NCBI GenBank assembly: GCA_016208425.1
Contig: JACQYA010000078.1
Coordinates: 16,579 to 80,578 of the forward strand
Direction: 5' to 3'
Length of the DNA: 64,000 nt
Source of the DNA: Betaproteobacteria bacterium
GTDB lineage: Bacteria; Pseudomonadota; Gammaproteobacteria; Burkholderiales; Rhodocyclaceae
Part shown: piece by piece, positions 9,259-20,000 of the stretch
Layout: every line of letters begins with the position of its first letter
Position numbering within the stretch: the stretch's first letter is position 1
The notes under the pieces: generated by a model
Told to the model about the DNA's origin: nothing
Databases searched by the model: none
The model's input: the letters and a program-made list of their open reading frames with translations, nothing else
Position numbers and translations under genes: made by a program

Positions 9259-11055
9259 ATGTATGCGCAACACCTCGACGGGGTTTCGCGCCCCTCCGCC
9301 AACTGGTCCCGGTTGTTGCCCTTTCTGCGCTGGCGCGACCGGGTGACGCGAGGAAATACGCGCGACGACGCGATGGCCGGCCTGACCGGCGCGCTGATCG
9401 TGCTGCCGCAGGCGGTGGCCTTCGCCACGATCGCCGGTTTGCCGCCGGAGTACGGCCTTTATGCGGCGATGGCGCCGGCCATCGTCGCCGCGCTGTTCGG
9501 CTCGTCCTGGCATCTGGTATCCGGCCCGACCACCGCCATTTCCATCGCCGTGTTCGCCTCGGTAAGCCCATACGCCCAGCCCGGTTCGCCCGAATTCATC
9601 GGCCTCGTGCTGACGCTGACGGTGCTCGCCGGGCTGTTCGAGCTGGCGCTGGGGCTGGCGCGCCTCGGGGTGCTGGTCAATTTCATCTCCCACACGGTGG
9701 TGCTCGGTTTTACCGCCGGAGCGGCTTTGCTCATCGCCGCCAGCCAGATCAAGAATTTCTTCGGCCTGGACATCCCGCGCGGTACGCCCTTCTTTGAAAT
9801 ACTCGGGCTATTTGCGCAACAAATCGAGAGCATCAACCTCTATGTGCTAGCGGTGAGCGTCACGACGCTGCTTGCAGGAATCCTCACCAGGGTTCTCGCG
9901 CCGAAACTGCCCTACATGATCGTCGCCTTGCTGGCCGGCAGCTTTCTCGCGGCGGGCGCCAACGCGACCTTCGGCGTGGATACCACCCATATCGTGACGG
10001 TCGGCGCGCTGCCTTCCGGTCTGCCACCTTTGTCCGTGCCCGACTTCTCGCTCCGCGCGCTGACCCAGATGCTGTTCCCGGCGCTGATTATCACCCTGCT
10101 GGGGCTGACCGAAGCGGTATCGATTTCCCGCTCCATCGCCGCTCGTTCCGGCCAGCATATCGACGGCAACCAGGAGTTCATCGGCCAGGGGCTGTCGAAT
10201 CTGGTGGGCGCCTTTTTCTCGGGTTATCCCTCGTCCGGCTCCTTCAACCGCAGCGGCGTGAATTACGCCGCTGGCGCCCAAACCCCTTTGGCGGCGGTTT
10301 TTGCATCGTTTTTCCTGTTGCTCGTCCTGATTCTGGTGGCGCCCCTGGCCGCCTACCTGCCGACCGCAGCGATGGCCGGCATCCTGTTTCTGGTGGCCTG
10401 GGGACTGGTCGATTTCCACCATATCCAGCAGTTGCACCGCATCAGCCGCCAGGAAGCGCTCGTGCTGTGGGTCACCCTGGCCGGCACGCTGATCGACCTG
10501 GAGAAAGGCATTTTCCTGGGCGTCGCCTTGTCGCTGGCGATCTACCTGTCGCGCACTTCGCGCCCGACGCTGGAAGCCGTCGTGCCGGACAGCGACCCCG
10601 ACAGCTATCACTACGTGGCGGCAAACGGCAGGGCGGAGTGTCCGCAGATCAAAATGCTGCGCCTCAACGGATCGATTTTCTTTGGCGCGGTGTCCTATCT
10701 CCAACAGCAGATTCAAGAGTTGGCCGACCGGGAACCGGCGCAGAACCATCTGGTGCTGATGGCGAGCGGCATCAATTTCATCGACTTGGCCGGTGCCGAA
10801 TTTCTCCGTGATACCGCGCAGCGTTACCGGCGCGCCGGAGGGAGCCTGTGTCTCTACCGGTTGAAGGACAGCGTCGCCGAATCCCTGCGCAAGGGCGGCT
10901 TCATGGACGAGATCGGCGAGAACCGCGTTTTCCCGGCCAAATCGCGGCCGGCGGAAGCGCTGTTCCCGTATCTCGACCCCGGCACTTGCGCAAACTGCCG
11001 CTACCGGCTTTTTCGCTCCTGCCACGCGGCAGGCCAGCAAACCCCGTCCGTGTGA
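9259..11055 (+). CDS. SulP family inorganic anion transporter with C-terminal STAS domain
   Basis: A 598-residue inner-membrane transporter of the SLC26/SulP family, which moves sulfate, bicarbonate or related anions. The N-terminal 400 residues hold 10-14 hydrophobic helices, beginning with the signature PQAVAFATIAGLPPEYGLYA (about residues 50-70) and SGPTTAISIAVFA. A STAS domain lies at about 450-555, including GINFIDLAGAEFL. The C-terminus carries a small Cys motif (CANCRYRLFRSCH) seen in some bacterial SulP proteins. A GCTGGAG ribosome site precedes the ATG. A Usp-like gene follows 27 bp later. The substrate cannot be told from sequence. The four-repeat array upstream suggests control by an OmpR-type regulator, possibly the one at 11.7 kb. 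Confidence 0.92.
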   Translation: MYAQHLDGVSRPSANWSRLLPFLRWRDRVTRGNTRDDAMAGLTGALIVLPQAVAFATIAGLPPEYGLYAAMAPAIVAALFGSSWHLVSGPTTAISIAVFASVSPYAQPGSPEFIGLVLTLTVLAGLFELALGLARLGVLVNFISHTVVLGFTAGAALLIAASQIKNFFGLDIPRGTPFFEILGLFAQQIESINLYVLAVSVTTLLAGILTRVLAPKLPYMIVALLAGSFLAAGANATFGVDTTHIVTVGALPSGLPPLSVPDFSLRALTQMLFPALIITLLGLTEAVSISRSIAARSGQHIDGNQEFIGQGLSNLVGAFFSGYPSSGSFNRSGVNYAAGAQTPLAAVFASFFLLLVLILVAPLAAYLPTAAMAGILFLVAWGLVDFHHIQQLHRISRQEALVLWVTLAGTLIDLEKGIFLGVALSLAIYLSRTSRPTLEAVVPDSDPDSYHYVAANGRAECPQIKMLRLNGSIFFGAVSYLQQQIQELADREPAQNHLVLMASGINFIDLAGAEFLRDTAQRYRRAGGSLCLYRLKDSVAESLRKGGFMDEIGENRVFPAKSRPAEALFPYLDPGTCANCRYRLFRSCHAAGQQTPSV

Positions 11056-11082
11056 CCGGGCAATTTTCGAGGAAGAACGATC

Positions 11083-11535
11083 ATGAAAACCTATAAGCGC
11101 ATCCTGGCACCCGTGTTCTCCGACGGGCAAAGCGAGCTACTGCTACGCCGCGTCAAGGAGCTCACGCAAACCGCACACGCCCAAGTGCTGGTGTTGCGCG
11201 TTCTCGATACGCGCAGCGGATTTGCTCCCGACGGTCCAGCTGCCGCATTCCCGGAAGAAGCCGCGATGCGCCGGGCGGCGGACTCGAAGAAGCGCCTCGA
11301 ACTACAGCTCGCGCGCTACGACCTGGCCTGGGCTGAGGCCAGGGTGGCCTGGGGCGAGCCGGCCGCTACCGTGTCCGAAGTGGCCCGCGCCTGGCAACCC
11401 GATCTCGTCGTCACTTGCGGAACCCGCCTGCCAAGGGATCTCGCCGAAAAAGTCGACGTCCTGACCGTGGGGCGTGCCAGCACGGTGGGCCGCTGGGCCG
11501 ACGCCTTGTTCCATTCGGCTTTTCGGCACGCCTGA
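11083..11535 (+). CDS. Universal stress protein (UspA) family protein
   Basis: A 150-residue soluble protein with the Usp alpha/beta layout: first strand YKRILAPVFSD, a central VLVLRVLD strand and a late DLVVTCG strand. The usual ATP-binding G-x2-G-x9-G-S/T motif is not evident; the matching region reads TCGTRLPRDLAEKVDVLTVG. It may therefore belong to the non-ATP-binding branch. A GAGGAA-type ribosome site precedes the ATG. The 27-bp spacing from sulP suggests one transcript. SulP-Usp neighbours are common in bacteria, but the functional link is not established. Confidence 0.75.
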   Translation: MKTYKRILAPVFSDGQSELLLRRVKELTQTAHAQVLVLRVLDTRSGFAPDGPAAAFPEEAAMRRAADSKKRLELQLARYDLAWAEARVAWGEPAATVSEVARAWQPDLVVTCGTRLPRDLAEKVDVLTVGRASTVGRWADALFHSAFRHA

Positions 11536-11697
11536 AGCCGGGGCGTGCCCCGCGACCGGTGACTGGCACTCTCAAACGCGGAGCGCTTGGCGGGGGACGT
11601 TGGCCCGGGGTGCTGGTCTGGAGTGGACGCGGGACGGTACTTGCAGTAAAAGATTCGATCGCCTCGGATCACGAACACACGAACACTCCGGCCAAGC

Positions 11698-12399
11698 ATG
11701 CACGACTCCAGAGCAATTTCGGTACTCATCGTCGAAGACAACAAGGATCTGGCGACAAATATCGCAGATTATCTGGAGTCGAAAGGCTACCTGGTGGATA
11801 CGGCCATGGATGGTGTTACCGGACTGCATCTCGCCGTTACCTGCGCGTACGAGGTCATCGTTCTGGATCTGATGTTGCCCGGGATAGACGGTTTGACTTT
11901 ATGCAGGCGGTTGCGCCAGGACGCGCAATCGTTTGTGCCGGTGTTGATCCTGTCCGCCCGCGACACGCTCAACGACAAGGCTGCCGGTTTCGGCGAAGGC
12001 GCCGACGACTACCTGGTCAAACCGTTCGAGCTGCGCGAACTCGATTTGCGGCTGCGCGCCCTGACCCGGCGTTCGCGGCCGGGGGAGACCCAGCGTTTGC
12101 TCGCCGTGGCCGATCTGGCGTTCGATCTCGACACCTTCGTCGTGCGCCGCGCCGGCAAGCCGCTAACCCTGCCGGCACTGCCCTTGAAGATTCTCGAACT
12201 GCTCATGAAACGCGCCCCCGGCGTGGTTTCGCGGCGCGATATAGAGCGGGCGGTGTGGGGCGACTCGCCCCCGGACAGCGACGCGCTACGGGTGCATATG
12301 CACACGCTCCGCTCGGCCATCGATCCGCCGGGGCAGCGGCCGCTTCTCCACACCTTGCGCGGCGTGGGCTACCAGATTAAAGATGCGCTTGCTGTCTGA
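11698..12399 (+). CDS. OmpR/PmrA-type response regulator
   Basis: A 233-residue two-domain regulator. The receiver domain (about residues 7-120) has the acidic pair in LIVEDN, phospho-acceptor D57 in VLDLMLPG, and the conserved Lys in DDYLVKPFE. The C-terminal winged-helix DNA-binding domain (about 135-228) includes RRDIERAVWG and ends in HTLRGVGYQIK. The ARDTLNDKAAGF stretch resembles the PmrA/QseB group. The stop overlaps the downstream kinase start by 17 bp, so the two are translationally coupled. It is the obvious candidate to bind the phased TTAAC repeats in front of sulP; this is inference. Confidence 0.93.
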   Translation: MHDSRAISVLIVEDNKDLATNIADYLESKGYLVDTAMDGVTGLHLAVTCAYEVIVLDLMLPGIDGLTLCRRLRQDAQSFVPVLILSARDTLNDKAAGFGEGADDYLVKPFELRELDLRLRALTRRSRPGETQRLLAVADLAFDLDTFVVRRAGKPLTLPALPLKILELLMKRAPGVVSRRDIERAVWGDSPPDSDALRVHMHTLRSAIDPPGQRPLLHTLRGVGYQIKDALAV

Positions 12400-13642
12400 T
12401 CTGCGCGGCCGCGTCGCCCTCTTCTTTGCCGGCTTTGGCGCCCTGGTCAGCCTTATCATGGCCGTCGCGTTGTACCAGAGCGCCCACGATTTGAGCCAGC
12501 GCCTGATCGACGAAACGCTGTCGGCCGAACTGGACGACTACATTGCGCGGCGCGAACGGAACCCGGCCTCTCTTCCGCCCTCCACGGTCGTCGTACACGG
12601 CTACGTGCAGGGCGCCGCCGGCGTCGGGGATGTGCCCGGCTACCTGGCCGGACTGCCGGTGGGCCGGCACAACATCCATCTGGGAACCATCAGCTACCGC
12701 GTCGCCGTCGTCGAGCGCGGCGGCGCACGCTACTACCTGCTTCACGACATCGCCCTGCAAGCGCGCCGCGAACAGCGCTTTGCCTGGATGCTCGTGCTGA
12801 TGGTCGTCGCCATGACCATGTTGTCGGCTTTGGGCGGCATCTGGCTTTCGCGCAGAGTGGTCGCGCCGGTGGCCGAGCTGGCGGCGAAGGTGCGCCACCG
12901 TAGCCCGAACGACTGGGAGCACCCCCTGTCCGACGATTTCCCGGTGGGTGAAGTCGGCGAGCTGGCGCGGGTTTTCGACCGCCACCTGATCCGTATGCGC
13001 GCCTTCATGGAGCGGGAACGGGTCTTCAACGCCGACATGAGCCACGAACTGCGTACCGCGCTGGCGGTAATCCTGAGCGCGGCCGAAATACTGCTGGAGG
13101 ACGATAGCCTCGGCGACAAACAGAAAAGCCGGGTCGGGCGTATCAGGCGCGCCGCCCACGATATGGCCGAACTGGGTACCGCGCTGCTGCTGATGGCGCG
13201 CGAAGAATACAGCGTGTCCGCGGGGGGCGGCTGCGTCCTGGCCGATGTCGTGCGAGACGTGGTGGCCGAACAGCGCCACCTTCTTCGCGACAAACCGGTC
13301 GAAGTCGACGTGCGCACCGACCCGGAACTGATCCTCTCCGTCGACGCCGGCCTGGTGAAAATCGTGGTGAGCAACCTGGTCCGAAATGCGTTTTCCTTCA
13401 CGGCGGCCGGTTCGGTAGCGGTGTGGCAGGACGCCCGCTCGCTGGCCGTGAGCGACACGGGCAGCGGCATTCCCGCCCACGCGGTCGAACGGGTTTTCGT
13501 TCGCCACTATCACGACACCGGCAGCCAAGGCGCGGGAATCGGCCTTTCCCTGGTCAAGCGTATCTGCGGCTGCTATGGCTGGCAGATACGGCTAGAAAGC
13601 CGGGAAAACCGGGGAACCGTCGTCAGAGTCACGTTTTCGTGA
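12383..13642 (+). CDS. Membrane sensor histidine kinase
   Basis: A 419-residue kinase paired with the upstream regulator (17-bp overlap). Transmembrane segments lie at about residues 10-31 and 133-155, flanking a roughly 100-residue periplasmic sensor loop. A HAMP-like linker at about 156-208 follows. The phospho-acceptor His is H221 in MSHELRTALAV; the usual Pro after RT is Ala, a known variant. The ATPase has an N-box (VVSNLVRNA), a G1 box (VSDTGSGIP) and a G2 box (GAGIGLSLV). The periplasmic loop gives no hint of ligand. The genes upstream (sulP, usp) suggest an anion or stress-related signal, without proof. Confidence 0.92.
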   Translation: MRLLSDLRGRVALFFAGFGALVSLIMAVALYQSAHDLSQRLIDETLSAELDDYIARRERNPASLPPSTVVVHGYVQGAAGVGDVPGYLAGLPVGRHNIHLGTISYRVAVVERGGARYYLLHDIALQARREQRFAWMLVLMVVAMTMLSALGGIWLSRRVVAPVAELAAKVRHRSPNDWEHPLSDDFPVGEVGELARVFDRHLIRMRAFMERERVFNADMSHELRTALAVILSAAEILLEDDSLGDKQKSRVGRIRRAAHDMAELGTALLLMAREEYSVSAGGGCVLADVVRDVVAEQRHLLRDKPVEVDVRTDPELILSVDAGLVKIVVSNLVRNAFSFTAAGSVAVWQDARSLAVSDTGSGIPAHAVERVFVRHYHDTGSQGAGIGLSLVKRICGCYGWQIRLESRENRGTVVRVTFS

Positions 13643-13665
13643 TGTCGTGACCGGGAAGACGGCCG

Positions 13666-14055
13666 TCAGCCATCGCCGCGCTTGAGCAGGTCTTTCAGAT
13701 GGGCGAAAGGCTGCGCGCTCGCCCGGCTTTTTGAACGTCCGCCACCGTCGCCGGCCCCGGCCTGACACGCCGCTTCGGCGTCGAGCAAACGCGCGTGCTC
13801 GTTGTCGTGGCAGTAGAGGCACAACAATTCCCAGTTGCTGCCGTCGGACGGGTTGTTGTCGTGGTTGTGGTCTTTGTGGTGCACGGTCAGTTGCTGCAAG
13901 TTCTCGCGGGTGAACTCGCGGCTGCAACGGCCGCAGACCCACGGATAGATCTTGAGCGCCCGTTCGCGGTAGCCCACCTCGCGCGACTGGCTGTTGCGGA
14001 TGGCTTCAGCGATCAGGCGGTCGGTACGCGCGCTTTTCGGGTTTTCTGCGGTCAT
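13666..14055 (-). CDS. yajD: YajD-type HNH nuclease family protein
   Basis: A 129-residue protein. The HNH motif spans CGRCSREF, LTVHHKDHNHDNNPSDG and LLCLYCHDNEH, giving two Cys pairs for structural zinc plus the catalytic His-Asn/His-His residues. Its layout matches E. coli YajD, a small HNH protein of unknown cellular role. The C-terminal 30 residues are Gly/Ser/Arg-rich. It converges with the upstream histidine kinase gene (23-bp gap) and lies 59 bp beyond the large hybrid kinase gene's upstream side. It is not part of a recognisable restriction or phage module. Confidence 0.85.
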   Translation of the reverse strand: MTAENPKSARTDRLIAEAIRNSQSREVGYRERALKIYPWVCGRCSREFTRENLQQLTVHHKDHNHDNNPSDGSNWELLCLYCHDNEHARLLDAEAACQAGAGDGGGRSKSRASAQPFAHLKDLLKRGDG

Positions 14056-14114
14056 AGGGCTTGCCTCATAGGCGGTCGATAAAATGTGGGGGCGGCAAGA
14101 AACGAACCCGGCGC

Positions 14115-16946
14115 CTACGGCTGCCGTTCGCGGGCATGAAGCACTTCATGCACCTGCGACAGCAGCGCCGGCACATCGAACGGCTTGGTGAAATACGCGA
14201 GGAAACCGGCGCTTTCGCACGCCTCGACGTTGCGGGGCAAGGCGTTGGCGCTGACGGCGATGGCCGGGATATCGGCCGTTTCCGGGTCGGACTTGAGCTC
14301 GCGCAGCAGCTCCAGGCCGCTCATGCCCGGCAGATGGATGTCCATCAGCACGAGCGCCGGCGGGTTTTCGCGGATCATCGCCAAAGCCGCCTCGGCGTTT
14401 CTGGCGATCGACAGTTCGACGCGGGACAGCCGGCGAAAGGCGTGTCTCATGACGTCGACGTTGACCGGATTGTCTTCCACGTACAGCACCCGCCCGCAGA
14501 CGTTCGCCAGCCGGGCGATATCGATGGCGGGCGCCGACGCTTCAGCCCCCGCTTGTCCGGGCGGGCCGGCCAGCGGCAGATCCAGCCAGAAACAGCTGCC
14601 GACGCCGGCCTGGCTCTCGTAGCCGATGCGGCCGCCCAACGCTTCGGCGAGCTGCTTGCAAATCACCAGGCCGATGCCGGCGCCTTCCACGGCGGTCAGT
14701 TCCGCTCCCAGCCGCCGGAAAGGCAGGAAGACTTCGGGTCGGCGCGCTTCCGCGATACCCATGCCGGTATCGGCGACCGTGATGCGGACAACGTTCTCCG
14801 ACGCCCGGCAAATGATCGCCACCGCGCCGTCGGGACGGTTGTATTTCACGGCGTTGGACAGCAGGTTAGTCAATATCTGGCGAACCCTGAAGCGGTCGGC
14901 GGCAACCGCAAGCCCCGCGCCGCAGGAATGCCGGATAACGACGCCGCGCTCGGCGGCGGCCGGCTGCGAAAGCGCTATGACTTCCTCGACCAGCGGCGCG
15001 AGCGGCACCGCCGCAATCACCAGATCCAGGCGGCCGGCCTCGATGCGCGCCAGATCCAGCACCTCGTTCACCAGCTTCAGGAGGTGGCGTCCGCTGCTCA
15101 GAATATGGCCGACCGCCTCCTTTTGCGCTTCGGCGAGCGGCGCCGGCACGCCCATGCCGAGCATCTGCGAAAAACCGATGACGGCGTTCAGCGGCGTGCG
15201 CAATTCGTGGCTCATGCTCGCCAGAAAGTCGGACTTCGCCCGGTTGGCCGCGTCGGCTTTTTCCTTGGCCTGCGCCAAAGCCTCTTCGGCTTCTTTCCGG
15301 TCGGTCATGTCCTCCCCGGAACTCAGGGTGCCGACGATCCGGCCCTCGTTGTCGGCGAAATAGGCGTTATGCCAGCCGATCAGGCGCCGCCGGCCGTCGC
15401 GGCAAAGGACGGGGGTCTCGCAATACTCGGAGGGCGGCAGCTGGCCGGCCACGAACTGCGCGAAGCGCGGGTACATCGTTTCCAGCCCCGACGGTTGTGG
15501 CAGGCAACGCGCGAACCAGTTGCTCCCGAGAAGCTCCTTTTCCGCGTAGCCGAGCAGCTCGCAGCCCCGGCGGTTTATCATGACGATACGCCCGTCTGGA
15601 TCCAGGGACACCATCACCGTCTGCACCGTATCGAGATAACGCTGCGCGCGGTCGCGTTCCTCGCGCAACGCAATATCGGCCGCCTTGCGGTCAGCGATGT
15701 CGCGCAACACCGTCACCACCAGCACGCCGGACGAGGTTTGCACGGCGCCCAAGCTGATGTCGACCGGGATCTCGCGCCCGTCTTTGGTCAGCGCCGAAAA
15801 CTCCATTCGAGCGCCGGGACCCAGGATGCGGGATTGGGTGATGACGCCGCTCCGTCTCGCGTGCGCGCCGCGCAGGTGCTTGGGCAACAGCATCTCGACC
15901 GGCGCGCCGACGAGTTCCTCGCGCCGGTAGCCGGAGAGGGTCAGCGTCCGGTTGTTCGCCAGCATGACGGTGCCGGCCGGGTCGGAAATCAGCACCGCGT
16001 CCGGCATCGACTCCAAGATCTCGCTCTGCATTTGCAGCAGTTGCCGGCTTTCGGCCAGGCTGGCGTCGGCCTGCGCGCGCGCCTCCGCCGTCGCGCGCAT
16101 CGCCCGGCCGAGCGCGAGGAACGGCCCCAGCACGAGAAGCGCGACGAGAAGGAAGGCCAGGCGCACCGCCCACACGTTGTCGGCCTGCGTCGGCCAACCG
16201 CCGCGCGGCACCGCCGCCATTTGCCAGGAGCCGTATGGCAGCGGGATGTCAGTCAACACGGGGCGCTCGTCGAAGATCCCGGCGCGGCCGAAAAACACTT
16301 CGCCCCGCGGCCCGCTGGCGTCCTTACCGCGTAGGGCGATCTCGATCGGCTGGCCGGCGGCGAGCAGGCCGCTCTCGCGGTACATGGCTTCGAGGTCGAT
16401 CACGGCGGAGACCAGCCCCCAGAAACGTTCCCGGCCATCGTCGCCCTGAAAAAACACCGGCATGCGCATCGCCAGACCGATGCCGCCCTGCACCAGCTCC
16501 ATCGGTCCGGCCAGAACGATCTGCCGCGTCAAGCGCGCGCGCTCGGCCGTCTCGGACTGGCCGGGCGTCCGGCGGAAATCGAGACCGACGGCCTGCTCGT
16601 TGTCGGTTACCGGATAGATGAACCGGATCACCATGTCCGGCGCGGCGCCGATGTTGCGCAAATAGGATCGGCCCAGAAACAGCGGCCGCACGGTGCGCCC
16701 GAACTTCGCCTGGGTGAGATGCGGATCGAGCGTGACGAGGCCGCTCATCCCCTTCACCAGTTGCGTGGTGCCGTAGAGGCTGCCTTCCAGGCGCGAACGG
16801 ATCACCCCCTGCGCCTCCTGGACGGCGGCGCGGCTGGCCGCAGCATGCCGCTCGTCGTTCAGCCGTTCGGCGAAAAACGCAGCCAGCGCGAGGCCGCAGG
16901 CCAGAGCGATGGTCGCCAGCCAGACCCGCTTTTCTTTCTTGTTCAC
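14115..16946 (-). CDS. Hybrid sensor histidine kinase: CHASE-like sensor, two PAS, HisKA, HATPase, receiver
   Basis: With the GTG start at 16946 the protein has 943 residues. TM1 is at about 8-27, a CHASE-type extracytoplasmic domain at 35-245 and TM2 at 258-280. PAS 1 is at about 305-420 and PAS 2 at 432-550. HisKA follows with H580 in SMSHELRTPLNAV. The HATPase domain (about 680-790) has N-box LTNLLSNAVKYN and G-box VADTGMGI. A C-terminal receiver (818-935) has D869 in LVLMDIHLPG. The frame stays open to an ATG at 17084 that would overlap the upstream stop, but the extra 46 residues are Arg/Pro-rich and unlike a protein start, while GTG 16946 leads straight into TM1. It probably feeds a phosphorelay with the adjacent multi-receiver/Hpt/EAL protein. 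Confidence 0.9.
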   Translation of the reverse strand: MNKKEKRVWLATIALACGLALAAFFAERLNDERHAAASRAAVQEAQGVIRSRLEGSLYGTTQLVKGMSGLVTLDPHLTQAKFGRTVRPLFLGRSYLRNIGAAPDMVIRFIYPVTDNEQAVGLDFRRTPGQSETAERARLTRQIVLAGPMELVQGGIGLAMRMPVFFQGDDGRERFWGLVSAVIDLEAMYRESGLLAAGQPIEIALRGKDASGPRGEVFFGRAGIFDERPVLTDIPLPYGSWQMAAVPRGGWPTQADNVWAVRLAFLLVALLVLGPFLALGRAMRATAEARAQADASLAESRQLLQMQSEILESMPDAVLISDPAGTVMLANNRTLTLSGYRREELVGAPVEMLLPKHLRGAHARRSGVITQSRILGPGARMEFSALTKDGREIPVDISLGAVQTSSGVLVVTVLRDIADRKAADIALREERDRAQRYLDTVQTVMVSLDPDGRIVMINRRGCELLGYAEKELLGSNWFARCLPQPSGLETMYPRFAQFVAGQLPPSEYCETPVLCRDGRRRLIGWHNAYFADNEGRIVGTLSSGEDMTDRKEAEEALAQAKEKADAANRAKSDFLASMSHELRTPLNAVIGFSQMLGMGVPAPLAEAQKEAVGHILSSGRHLLKLVNEVLDLARIEAGRLDLVIAAVPLAPLVEEVIALSQPAAAERGVVIRHSCGAGLAVAADRFRVRQILTNLLSNAVKYNRPDGAVAIICRASENVVRITVADTGMGIAEARRPEVFLPFRRLGAELTAVEGAGIGLVICKQLAEALGGRIGYESQAGVGSCFWLDLPLAGPPGQAGAEASAPAIDIARLANVCGRVLYVEDNPVNVDVMRHAFRRLSRVELSIARNAEAALAMIRENPPALVLMDIHLPGMSGLELLRELKSDPETADIPAIAVSANALPRNVEACESAGFLAYFTKPFDVPALLSQVHEVLHARERQP

Positions 16947-17073
16947 GATTCGTGTTCCAGGTCTTTCGGGGTGGGTGTGGCGGCTTCTGGAGCGCGCGCG
17001 CCCGCGCATGGGCGCTTCGCGGGCATCCTCGGCGCGATGGGCGGAACACTCGCCCGCCCCCGCATCCGCCCGC

Positions 17074-20000
17074 TCAACGGGCATCCCTGGCGCGCAACCA
17101 CTCGATCAGCTCTTCCACCGGCATCGCCCTGGCGATAAGCCAGCCCTGCGCCAGGTCGCAGCCCAGGCCGCGCACCAGATCGAGGTCGCCCTGCGTCTCC
17201 ACGCCTTCCGCCACCGTGGACAGTTTGAGCTTGCGCGCCATTTCAATCGTCGAGGCCAGTATGGCGCGCGTGGCGGGCTTTTCGGCGGCGCCCCGCACGA
17301 AGCTGCGGTCGAGCTTGAGCTCGCCGAAGGGGATGCGCTGCAACTGCTCCAGCGACGAATAGCCGGTGCCGAAATCGTCGATGGACAGCTTGAAGTCTTT
17401 GAGCCGCAGCCGGCTCATCACGTCGAGCGAGGTCTCCACGTCGGCCATGACGCCGGTTTCGGTAATTTCGAGAATCAGGTTTTGCGCGAGGAAGCCGGTG
17501 GCCTCTATGCTGTCCTGGATGAACTCCGGCAGGCGGAGGTCGGAAAGCCAGTTGGCCGACATGTTGACCGCGAGCGACAGCGGGAACCCCGCTTCGGCCA
17601 GCCGGACGCCGCCGATCAGCGCCTTGGTGACCAGCACCTCGGAGAGCCGGGCGATCAGGCCGTGCCGCTCGGCGGCGCCGATGAAGGTGTCGGGCGCGAC
17701 CGGCCCGTCGGCGCGCTGCCAGCGCGCCAGCGCTTCCACGCCGACCACGCGCAGCGCGCCGACCTCCACCTTGGGCTGAAAGTGCACGCTGAATTCGTCG
17801 CGGGAAATGCCTTCCCGGATATCGTCGGGGGAAACGGCCACCGCGCCGTGCGGCGCCACGACGCGCTTCGAGCGCTCGCAGGGAGCGAGCATCAGCGCGG
17901 CCAGCGCCTCCAGCGTCACCGGTTTCTTCAGCGTGCCGCGCAAGAACAGCCCCTTGGCCCGAGCCAATTCGGCGGCCGTCTGCAGCAAGCGATCCTCGAC
18001 GCCGCTGGCGACGATCAGGCAACCCCGGTAGCCGGATTCCGCCAGCCGCCGCAACAGCTCGATACCGTCCATGCCGGGCATTTTGAGGTCGATGATGAGC
18101 TGGTCGAACTTCTCGCTGGCCCACCCCAATTCCGCGAGCGCCGCCTCGCCGCCGTCGACCGCCAGCGTTTCGTCGACGCCCAGTGCCGATAACAGGATGC
18201 TGATCTGCCGGCGCGCCAAGGGGTCGTCGTCGACGACCAGCACGCGACGCGGCAGCGCCTCGGCGGGCGGTAGCGCCACCTCGGCCAGGGTCGGGGCCGC
18301 CGCGCCCGCGATCTGGAGAGCGGCCGCCTCCACGTCGTGCACCGCGTGTTCGAGGTCGCGCAACAAAACTGCCGCCGCGCTCAAACGCCCGCCCCTGCCG
18401 GCGCTCTCCAGGCTCTCCGCGAGGCCGGCAAAGCGCAGCGCGCCGACCATGCGCGCCGGCGACTTGAGCTTGTGCATCACCAGGGCGAGGCCGTGCCCGT
18501 CCCCGCTCTTGAGCAACAGGCGGCAGACGGGGAGCTCGGCGTGCACCGTCGCGGTAAATAGATCGACCAGCTCGCGCAAGCGCGCCGGATCGGAGCTGCC
18601 GACGTTGTGGGCGAGGCAATGCGTGTCCAGCGTCGCGCGCGCCTCGCCGGCCAACGCGGCGGGGGTATCGCCGGCCGGCGGAGGGTGAGAAACGCCGGAA
18701 GCGGGGGAAACGGGCGACGCGCGCGGCAACCAGCGCGCCAGCAAACGACCCAGATCGTCGAGATCGATCGGTTTGGGCAGGGCATCGTCCATCCCGGCCT
18801 CGCGGCAGGCGGCAAGTTCGGACGGATGATGCGCGGCGGTGATGGCGACGATGGGGGTGTAACTTCCGTTTTCCTTTTCGGTGGAGCGGATGGCGCGCGC
18901 CAGCGCCAGGCCGTCCATACCGGGCATGTTGCGGTCGGCCAGGATCAGGTCATGGCCGCCGGCCTGCCACTTGGCCAGCGCCACCGTGCCGTCGCCGGCG
19001 ATATCCGCCACGTAGCCGAGCGCGTCGAGCTGCATGCGCAGCAGCGCCTGGTTGGCCGGGTTGTCCTCGGCGACCAGGATGCGCCGCCGGTCGGCGCCTT
19101 GGGCGACGCTGGGCGGGAGCGGGCGAATTTCCCCCGCAGCGCGGGGCTGAGGCACGTCGTCGCGCGCGGGGAAACTTCGCCCGCTCCCGCATCTGTCGGC
19201 TTCAAGCCGACCGCCCGCCTGCCGTTTGACCAGATCGTCGATGACCTGGCGCTGGAAATGGCGCTGGCGGACCGCTTCGAGAATGTCGGCGTAGGTGGCC
19301 GCCACGGGAGCCAGGAACTCCACCGTAGCGGGGTCGTATCCCCCGGGGCGGTTGGTCAGCCCGATCATGCCGACAAGCGCCTTGCCAACATGTATCGGCA
19401 CGCCGATAAAAGCGTGAACCGGCGGATGCCCCTCGGGCAATACGTCACAGCGCGGATCGTTGGCCGGATCGTTGGCAATCACCGTTTCGCCGGTACGCAA
19501 TAACGCGCCGTACAAGCTGTCGAGCTTGCGGAATTCCATGCCCTTTGCCTGCGCCCGCTCGTACAGGCGCCGGCTGGCTTCGTTCCACTTAATGCCGGAC
19601 AGGGCGTGGGTTTTAAGGTAAGGCGTATCGTCCGGGTCGTGCAGCACTTCGCCGATAAAGCCATAGCCGCTGTCGGTCAAAAGCAGCATGGCGTCGAGCA
19701 GCATCGCGGAGGTGGACGCCAGATCGTAAGCGACGATGAAGTGCTGGAGCGCCCGGCGGATCGCATCGAGCAAGCGCCCCTGGCGTTCCTGTTCGGCCTG
19801 CGCGCGCTTGTGCCCGGTGATGTCGGTGCGGATGGAGATGTATTGCTCGGGCAGGCCGTGCTCGTCGAGTATGGGCACGATGGTGCTCTGCACCCAGTAG
19901 TGGCTGCCGTCCTTGCGCCGGTTTTGCACTTCTCCCTGCCACATGCGGCCGCCGGATATGGTTTGCCACATCTCCTCGAAAACGGCGGGCGGGTGGTGCC

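Noticed and set aside
14061..16334. A 757-codon open frame antisense to the hybrid kinase
   Set aside because: The reading is His/Arg/Gln-rich with no motif, while the reverse strand encodes an intact sensor kinase.
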